Shown: one piece after another, positions 48,772 through 59,400 of the stretch
Numbering within the stretch: position 1 is the stretch's first letter
How the letters are laid out: every line of letters begins with the position of its first letter
Source of the DNA: Acanthosepion lycidas
Lineage: Eukaryota > Mollusca > Cephalopoda > Sepiida > Sepiidae
Length of the DNA stretch: 64,000 nucleotides
NCBI GenBank assembly: GCA_963932145.1
Contig: OZ010595.1
Coordinates: 90,783,565 to 90,847,564, forward strand
Direction: 5' to 3'
Position numbers and translations under genes: made by a program
Notes under the pieces: model-generated
The model's input: the letters and a program-made list of their open reading frames with translations, nothing else
Told to the model about the DNA's origin: nothing
The model's database searches: none

Positions 48772-51700
48772 ATAGGTAAAGATTTGTACTGAATGCTTGT
48801 TATTTGCCTTGTATCAAAGTTTTTTTTATTTTTTTTATTTTTATTTTTATTTATTTTTATAGGTTGGTGATAGAGAAGATTCCAATGTCTATATTAAGAT
48901 GAAAGTCAAGAATTCTGGTGAGATTGGTATGAATGCACAGCATCTCAAATTGCCTAAATCAACTACACAAAATGAAGTGAGTATAGCTTTTTTATACTTA
49001 AGTACGTTTTTATATTTTGCACATTTTTTTTTTTTTTTTTTTTTTTTTTCAAGGGGAAGATAAAATTAATAGAAAAAGATGTTTATCTTCAAACAAGTTT
49101 GTTGCTTGCTTTTTGCTTTTTGGAAGCACTGCAATATTGTTTCAGTTTTTCAAAAAAGAATCATTGAATGGTGAAAATATATTTATCTCTGAGATAAATT
49201 TGATTTGTGAATGAAAACCTTAATTGCTTTTTGTATTTTGGTCACTTGCATTCTAAGTTAAAAGAGGTTTTGTTATTTGCAGTCATTTAACATTATATAT
49301 AAGTACATAGTAAACAGCTGATTACTATATTGGAAAAAAATATTAAAAAAAAAAATTATTAATCGGTCTCTCCTTCCCCTCTCAGCTATAAGTAAATAGT
49401 ACAGAAGATTGTACTGTATATAATCTTGCTTGGTGACCCATCTAAGAAAAGGATAGCACTGAATTTAAATCCAGGAAGCTTATAAACAACCAATCTTTTG
49501 TTGGACAGAGCACAGCATGTTGTTTAAAATGACTTTGTTGTCTACTATATCCCCTATATGCTTCCAGACATGTTGATAGTGTCCTGCTTCTGGATCCTGG
49601 CAAACAAATACAAGAGCAAGGATGACAATGTGCACAACTTTGCTTCATTATAATGCAACTCAAATGCATGTTATAACTTCAAATGAAGTGATGGTCATCT
49701 TTTGATTATAGAGGATGACCATACTGACATTGTATGTCAATCTAAAAGTTCATTGTTTTCCTTTTAGATTAAATCTTTTATCTCTTTGTTAACTTGCTGT
49801 TAGGTCTTCTTCTGATGTCAGTTAAATATTCAGATAGATTGTCTATATTCCTTTTCAAATACAATACATCCAGTATCTTTATTTTTTTTTTTTTTTTTAT
49901 CTCAAAGCTATCTTTTCTTTTCTAATTATTGTCTCCCAAGTATCAGTTGATATTTTTCCTTGGACTTTTGAGTGCACGATTTCAACAAAACATGTCTGCT
50001 GATTCTGTCAACCTTCTTCTTCCATCCCTGTTGTGACTACCTGAGAAAAGCCAATGGATTATAACAGGAAAGCAACAAAAGACTGAATCCAAACAAAGCA
50101 ATACAAGAAGATTTTGTCTGAAAACATCTAAATAAATTTCATTATTCCTGCTTCCTCATCCTCTGGTCAATCCCAGAAATAAATAATTCAAACAGGGCAC
50201 CTGCTTGACAATTCTGATAAACCAAAGAGAAACTTGATTTAATAAAGTCAGAAAAAATATGCTGAGGTTACTATCTTAGCAAACTCAGTATATTTTGTGT
50301 TTTCCTTAAGTCAAGAATTTACATTTTTTTTTTTTTTTTTTTTTTTTTTCAAGTCAGGATAAATTTTTCATACATCAAATTTTATTTTAGTATTTATTCT
50401 TATAATTGTTCTACTTTATTAGTTATTGCTGTAATCTCTAAGATCCACAGTAAGAATGGATCTTCTAAACTTTATGTAACTTTTATTAGTCTATTCTATT
50501 TTATTAATCTTACTGTGCCTAATAAGATCTACAATATAAACAATTCTTTCATCTATCACATAATTTTTATTATTGTATATTATGTGCATAATTTACAAAT
50601 TAGACTTTATCAAAGGTATGTACCTATAGCAAAAGATGTTGGGTTTAGTGGGTGTTTACTTTCTCGTGTTTCTATAGTGTGGGGTCAGGGAACAGTATCT
50701 CAAGTGTAAGTTGGAGATGACTGTACTCTCAAATGGTTAAAATTTTTATTGAAGATTAATTTTTTTTTCTCCCACTTGTAATTTCAGGTTGTGGAGACAG
50801 TAATTAAATTGAACAATGACCCAACTGTGCATGGAATCATTGTGCAGGTAAAAGAAATTACATGTCTATTTATTTATTTATTTACAGTTGGGATAATGTC
50901 CTCATCTTTTTATGTTCATTACATTTCAGCCATTGTATCATCCAGTCTTCTTCAGGTGTTGCTTTATTTATTTTCCAAGAATATTTAAATATTTGCAATG
51001 TATATTTTATGCATTTTTTTTCTCTCTACTGGGTCAACCTATTCGCTCTCTTAGGGGCCACCAACAGAGCAGTGCACTCTGGTGAAGCCCTGAAGGGACC
51101 CTTTCCAACTAATGACTGTAGACAATTTTTTATATGAAGGGGGTGCTGAAAAGTTCTCAGCCTGATGAAAGTGTTAACTAAAAAAAAAAACAAAAAAACA
51201 CACACACATAATCAATAAAAAACCTGATGTTTGATTAGATTTTGGTAAGTTGTGTAGAGCTGAGAATTTTGCAGTACCTCCATATATGTGATGGATGAGA
51301 TAATTTGCATCTTTGCAAATAAAGTAAAATACAGGATGTCAATCCCCCCCCCCACCTCTATAATTCAATATTCCTCCTCCTCCTCTATTTTCTGGTAATT
51401 CATATTTTGTATAAATGAAAACAAAGATTTCAATGCACAAATCTAAACATTTTTGATCCTCCATAATCTCATCAAATGATTTTAAACTCATGTATTGAAA
51501 TCTTCGTTTATAGTGGGGATTAAATTTTCTTTTCTCTTCAATATCAACTTAGCTATTTCATAATGTCTGCATTAAGGACCAGGAAAAATCTAAAAAAAAT
51601 TGTTTAATTACAATTAATTCGATTGGAATCATTTGTTCATCTTGATTGGCAAATTTCATAAAAGCTTTTTTTTTTTTTTTAAATAGTTTAGTGGGGAAAT

Positions 51701-53102
51701 TATCACTGCAGATGTCAGCTTCTGTTAAATTATGACCAACTCCTTTTCCATGTTCAGTCACCTTTCCAAGTTGCTTCCAGTGATTGGCAAAAGTTGAATG
51801 GCTTAATCTAATTTTTCAATAAATTCTTCAGTTTATTGGTTTATAAGCTTTGTCATTGTCAGTCTTATGATTAAATATTAGACAAGCAAAGTGCATCAAT
51901 TTAATGTTCTAATGTGATGAGATTCTGAATCCTAAAAGGCTTTTTTAATTCTTACAGAAAATAAATTTGAAAGAATGAAATGAATAAAATTGTATCATTA
52001 CAGTTGCCAATGGAATCAGAACATGAAATTGATGCCCATGTTGTTACTAACACCATTTCTCCTGCAAAAGATGTTGATGGGTAAGTTGTGTAAATTCAAT
52101 TATTTTTTTTTTTTTTTCCTTTTAGATTTTATTTTTGTTATAATCCAACTTTTGTTTCTTTGTGAACTGAAATATTTGGACATATGAAGTTTAATTAATT
52201 TTATGCCACACATTTTAAAGCACATTTCTAATCAGGAACACTGAGCTCATTAAAGAACAGAATTGTTCACTCAATTCTGTGTGCTTTCACTTTATGCCAT
52301 GTTATCAATTTAATAAATTTTTCCTTTTAATAAATTTCTGTCCTTAAATTATTTTAATTCAATCTTGTTAATAGATAACAAATCAAATTTCATTTGAACT
52401 TTGAATGAAGATATAAAATAGAGGCTTTGGGGCAGGGGGACTACGGGAAGTGTGCATGTTTTTTTTTTTTTTTCTGGTATAGACTTTTTTCCCTCTTTTT
52501 CACTCATATTTTTCCCCCTTTCACTTTAAAAGAAAATTTTTTTTTTTTTTTTTTTTTTAAGCCTTCACATTCAGAATGCTGGAAAGTTGGCACTTGGTGA
52601 TTTGCACGACTGCATTATTCCTTGTACACCTCGTGGCTGTTTGGAATTGATCAAAAGATCTGGTGAGATTTCACTTTTAATTACCAAGTATTGTTCAACA
52701 TGGAATAAAGAAACTTGCAATGTATTTATAGTAAAAGCAAATTAACATAACTAGGGAACAAATGACACCCACAATCAAAATTTCATTAAAATTGCATTAG
52801 AAAATTTAATTCAGTTTTCAGAAATTTTGTAACAAAAGAAAAAATATAAAACCTTTTTCTGCCAATTTGTGGAAATATTTGTTTGAAAGTATTTTTCAGT
52901 TAAAAGAAATTTAACTATGAAAATTTAATTGAAATAGATTTAACAAATTTAAAAGTTAACTGATTATTTAAAATTAAAAATAGTGTCTTTATTGCAACAA
53001 TGACTTTTAAGATCCTAACATAATGGATTCCTTTGATTAAAAACCATCATTTGTCTGAAGAAGTCTTTTTTCATTTTTTGCTCTTCAGTTACCCACCCTT
53101 AG

Positions 53103-53133
<31 letters not shown>

Positions 53134-56100
53134 CATTTTGTATATCATCTTCTATAAATAATTTCATTAATTTTTGACACTTTTCCTTTCACATATATGT
53201 AAAAATAATGTATAAGACTATGGAAAAAATAATTTTTTGTTTTGGTATTTAGGCATGAGGTACTATTTTTGACGTGTTGCACTCTCTTTACAAGTTAAGC
53301 TATATCTTTCCCCTTATTTTCTATTTTTCCCTTCCTTCATTTTCTTTCACTCTCTTTTTCTCTATTCCCTTTTGATGACACATTCTCTACTTCACTATGC
53401 TCATCCGGTATAAATAGGTCAACGTCTGGTCCCTACGACTTCACACATATCTCCTTGAACAGACCTATTTCTTTCTCCCTCTCTTTGCTTTCCTTTCCCA
53501 GCCTTGGATGCATATCCCTCTTTTCTATCTTCCCCTCCCTCCATTTTGAATACATCCCCCCCCCCCAAAAAAATTTTGAATGAACATAAATTATGTAGAT
53601 AAATGGTTTTATGCCTGGTAAAATTCATATCCATTTATTTTTGTGAAAATGTATGATCTGATGAGTTAAAACCATAGTATTGGTTTTAATTAAATAAAAT
53701 ATTAACGTGATGTTTTTAAAGTCTCCATTTTCATAATCATTATTATTTGTTCTGTTATTACATTGAGTTCTATATGGATCTATAGCCTCTTTGGAATGAT
53801 CCATATGGATTACCAAATATATCATTTTTATATATGTTATTTTTTTTCTAGATACAAATATTTAAGTAAATGCACTGTTTATAATAAACAGTACTAACAT
53901 TATTTACCAGCCTGAATGTCTGAGAAATTTCATAGAAAATCTTCTCTTACAGGACTCGAACCTGTATCCTACACAGAACCATTGTAAAGTCTGATGTTCT
54001 ATACTATTTAGCTAAAGAGGAAGCATCTGGTTAGCAAGGTCAAATTACTGCTTTTAAACTACAAATTTACCATGATTACTCTTGAACATTCATATCTGCT
54101 CAAAGTGTATCTTAATGTAAACAAGTGCTAACCAAACACTTCCCCTGTAGCCAAACGGTATAGCACATCTGGTTCCATGTAGGATACAGATTCAATTCCT
54201 GTTGGAGGCCACATATTTTCTATGAAATTACCCGGACATTCAGACTAGTAAATGTTAATATTGTTTATTTAAACAGCATTTACTTAAATATTTGTATCTA
54301 TAAAAATGATGTATAAACAATAAATATATTAAAATAATTGTCAGACTTAGTTCATTTCATTGTGTGTGTGTGTATAAATTCTCAAATTTCTTTTACAGCT
54401 GTTAAGCAGTATGAATGGTAAATAAAGAATGAGTTTATAAAAAAAAAAAAAATTACCCTCCTAAAAAGTATGGCAAGATAGAAAAATCCACTTGATTACG
54501 GTTTTACAAGCTAAGAATAGTAATTGGTAATATTTAACTGAACAGATTTTGGGACACTTGCCCATACCCAAAGTTAAAAAAAAAAACGAAAAAAACAAAT
54601 AGAAAAATAGGTACATAGTACCAGAAAATCATTTGGTTGACAGACAGACCGACCAACCTCCATGTAGACCCTCTGCCCCAATCTGCCAGTAGGAAAGTGA
54701 AGAAGCTTAGAAGACTGGCAGGGATTGAGAAAGAATTTAAAGGGAAGATAAAAAGCTAAAAACAAATAAAATTTCCCAGGTAAGATTTTAGCAGTGCAGA
54801 AAGATGGAAGTGAGTATGGTCTAGGTACTTGTTATGGACTTTTACACTAGCCCTGAAAATACCAACCAAAAATGCCCTAATTGAACATTTGTTGTCTTGC
54901 ACCATAAGGAGGCAGCAGGTGATACACTGTGAAGAGCACAAGATAAGTTTCTTTGCTTTGAAATCTCTCCAAAGATAAGGATTGATATAGAAGGCAAATC
55001 GGTCGGGTAAAGACACGAGACGCCAGGGTTTAAAATATCCATAAGGTGGCAAGTAATACAGAAATGCCAAACTTTTTACGTTTCTAAAATTAACTTTTAA
55101 GTTCTACCCAGAAATTAGGAAGTCAAAAAAAAAACAAAAAGGGGGTGGATTTAGGAAATGTTATGTGAACCAAAAAACATTTAAGAGAGGATAATGAATG
55201 CTGACCTTTGGGCAAAATATTGGCATTTAAACAACTCTTCTTCAGTTGAAGATTTTTTTTTTTTATTTTATTTAAATCTTCACAAGAAATAAATCCCTCT
55301 TCTGTCAACTGGCTGTTGTGGCTGAGTTGCTTTGAAGCAGAGGTTAGTGTTGGGGGTAAAGGTTTTGGCTCCAACTCTGAAAACTTGAGAACCTTAAATT
55401 ATCCCCCCCTGCCACACCTCGGAACAAGCAATGTTTTTCCTTCCATCCTGCTACACTAATATTGGATCAACAAAGAAGATTGGTTTAAAAAAAAAAAAAA
55501 AAAAAAATGAATTTGATTGAAACTTGAGACTAGTAATTCATATTTTGGTAATCTCTTCCAAACAGGAATCACATATCTTTTTTTTTTTTTTTACTTTCCT
55601 TTCATATGTGAGTGACTTGTCATTACTTGAGCAAGACACTAGTTAAATTAGTAAGAAAATTTACAATGTGGTGAATGAGTGACATTCTCCAGCTAAATTA
55701 TTTTTTTTTTTTTTTTTTTTTTATGGACAATTATGGCTGTTAGAATCTACATTGTTTATGGATGTTAAGCAATTGACTTTTAAAAAATTAATTTTATTGG
55801 AAATATCAGTATTAAATAAGTCTTATGTAAGAACTAACAAAAGTACTCTTAAATAATAATAGCCACTAATTATAATAAGTTTTTTAAAAACATATATATT
55901 AGTATATGTACAAGCTTATTTACCTAATAATGAGATCATTTATTCTTGGATATATTCAGTTTGTTAGTCTGACTGCTAATCAATCTCTAGTCAAGTCCTA
56001 TGATGATAGATATTTGTCATTTTATTTATTTTGACAGCCATAATGATAATGGGGAAAATGTTAACTCCATCTCCCTCTTAACCCTAAATGCATTCTTATC

Positions 56101-56379
56101 TTTGTGCAATTGAAAACAAGAATATTTTTATTTCATTTTTCTTATAAATGTTTTTACTGGTGATTCAAAAAATTATGCAATATTTTCTTGATATTTTTTT
56201 CTCCAGCTACTTTCAGTGACTTGTCCATCTTTGGGCAGATGGTATTAGGGAAATAAGTGTATGACCTTGAACCATCAGTAAAAATACATGCAAGAAAAAA
56301 AAAAAAAATAGAAATTATTTCTTCACAAGAAATAAATCCCTCTTCTGTTAAATATTCAAGAGCATTTGCTGCCAAAGTA

Positions 56380-56430
<51 letters not shown>

Positions 56431-59400
56431 GTGTGTGTGTGTGTAACCCGGATATAAGAGAGTTGTCAGGACCAGAGAAGAAATCTCTTATATCCGGGTT
56501 TGGTCTATTTTGTTTAGGTAAGTATGGCTCTAATTTGGGACCAGAGAAAATTTCTCTTATATCCGGGTTACACTATATAAAAATCTTGACATCCACAGAC
56601 AAACAGTTTGGCTGTATCACAGCTCATCAGTGCAGCGAGACATCCAATTGCTTCAAGCTGGGTTCAAAACCAGACTGATTTGGCAACAGTCAGATTTTTT
56701 CCCCCTAAGCCATCAGCGCACACAGTAGAAAAAAAGGCAAATTTTTTACATACTTATTCTGTGAATAAACACGCCAGTGACTGATAGTGCTCAATTTTAG
56801 GAAGGGGAAGAACCTTGTAATATCAGTAGTAACAACTATTGTTTACAAATTCACTCTTATCTTCCAAGAGTGCCCAATCCAACCAAATTTAAGCTTTTTG
56901 GGTGTTTTATAGTCTTATCCACAGACTGACTATTCATCAGTGTGGCTAGACATCTGATTACAGCCTATCACAGAAGTCTGATTTATTAAATAAGTTAGTA
57001 ATATTGGAAGTGAATAGTTTTTTTGTTTTTTTTTAAGCAACAGTTATTAGGTTGGTGCAAAAATAATGACGTAATAATGTCGTTTTTTGATGTATTTTTA
57101 ACGTCTAAAAACGACATTATTTCTGCACCAACCTAATACATCCAAACCCCCAAAATATCTGTAAGCAAAGTTTTGATTGCTGCAACACTTCATAACAAAA
57201 TTTTGTTTCTTGTGGCCATGAAAAAAAAAAAAAAAAAAATATTAAAAACTAACTCAATAGGGTTATTATATACAATATCTTCTGCTAGATTCCCTTTTAA
57301 AGAAACTTATTTTTTTTGTCTGTAGGTGTTTCAATTGCTGGAAAGACTGCTGTTGTTTTAGGCCGTAGTAAAATTGTGGGTGCTCCTATGTCCAATCTTT
57401 TACTGTGGAACCATGCAACTGTCACGGTGTGTCACTCAAAAACTGTTGACCTTCCTTCTGTGGTAAGTTTTAAAAAAAACAAAAAAAATTTTTTTCTTTT
57501 TTCTTCAACTTTTTGTCATAACATGCTGGTTAAATTTTTTTCTCCAAGTGAGAGGGGATTTACATTTTTTTTTTTTCTTCTTCAATATCCAAAACTTTTT
57601 AATTGTTTAGATGAGAGATATGCATGTCTGTGTGATTGAGAAAAATATATATTTATAAATGAAAATAATTGTCTATATTTCTGAGGTGAGGTATTATACT
57701 ATTTACATTATTCGGACTACTGTCCTCATCTTTGTTGCCATGTTTATCACAATGTTCCAGCCATTGTATGCTTCGACCTTCTTCAGAGCACATGGCACTG
57801 TGGATAAAGGTGTTAGTTAGACCCAGTGATAGGACCCAAAGAGTGTGAGTTCAATACCTGGGTAAGGCGGTGGAGAACTTGAGAGGGGAATTAACAGGAA
57901 ATAACTGATAATTGACATCCATTAAACATGGAACTAGAACAGCCTACCCCAGTGAGCAAAATAAAGGGTTCGGTTTGACATTCCAACCACCTGGAGAAGG
58001 CTGGAGTGTACAATGGCCAAAACGCTGTGATAAATATGGCAATGAGGACAATAGTCTAAATAATGAAAATAATTCTTTAATACTGTTTGAATTGTTTTAT
58101 GGGATGAAATAATTAAACAGATCAGGTTTTCATCTGCTTTTTGTTGCTCTACTATTATTAACCAATGAAAAGAGAATCACCTTTTGCTAAGAAATTACAG
58201 TCAATGCTCAATGTAATAAGACCATACCATCACCTGAGTGAGATCGTTGCTGAGTGAAGCCAAATTATTTATTTTTGAGGAGTGTATGGACACATATGAA
58301 TTGGATCAAACATGGATTAGAATTTGACAATAGGATAAGGAACAAATAGGAAACATTTGTAAATTTAATGTTTCATTTTTAATTAAACTTAAAGAGAAAT
58401 TTCTGGAAATTAATTATAGGAAGAGAAAGTTCTGGTCTTGTAGTGTGTACGAGTGAGAGAAAAAAAGACAAACGAAAACTTAGCTGGCATGTTTGTCCTC
58501 TTAGGAGCTATATCAAGGCAAATTTGCCTTGCTGTGGCCCTTGGGAGTATGAAACATGTCTACTAAAATAAGTTTTCTTTTTGTCTTTATTCATATTGTT
58601 TTTTTTTTACAGATATACTCTGAAATATTTACACACACTTTAAATATAAAATAAGGCTTGGCATATTCCCACGGTTCAATCACAGCTTAATGTTATCGCT
58701 CGCACTTTGTCTCCAGTTCATCTTGTCATTCTTACCTTGTCTTTATGCAAATGTTTTTTTCGTTTATTTCTGAATTGTTAAAATAATTTTGCAATCCTTA
58801 AAAATCGAAATCATTGTAATAGCTTGGAAATTAGAATATTGCATTTGTGAAGAAATTTATTTTCCTCTAAGAAAGTGTTGCTAGCTCTTAGAGATTCTAC
58901 AGTTTAAGAAAAGTTAAGCAAGATAACAATTTAGAAAAAGCCATGTATTCATAGTTGGTTAAAGTACAATGTTGACTTGTGAGATTCTTGGAAAATTTTC
59001 ATTACTCGTTAATTTTTATCATTATTTTTCCAAACAAATCTCTTTAAGCTGTTAAAATTTTAGACATTCTAAGAAGACTTGCATCTTCATGCTCTTAACA
59101 CTATCAAAACTGCCATTCTAAGATGGCATTTTCAAATTTTTTTTTTTTTTTCTTTTTAACTGAAATCGAAATGAATCATGAATTTCACTCGCAATCAGTC
59201 AAATTGTCTTCTAAAGTGAACATAATTCCTATCAATTTGCTAAATTACTGATGTGTGTGAAACTTATTTTCTTTTCAATTCATTTTACTGGTAATGAATT
59301 ATGCTCAGATAATGTTTGAAGTTTTAAAGTTTTCTCTTCTGCAGGTGAAAACTGCTGATATTTTGGTGGTAGCCATTGGAAAGCCAGAATTTGTCAAAGG

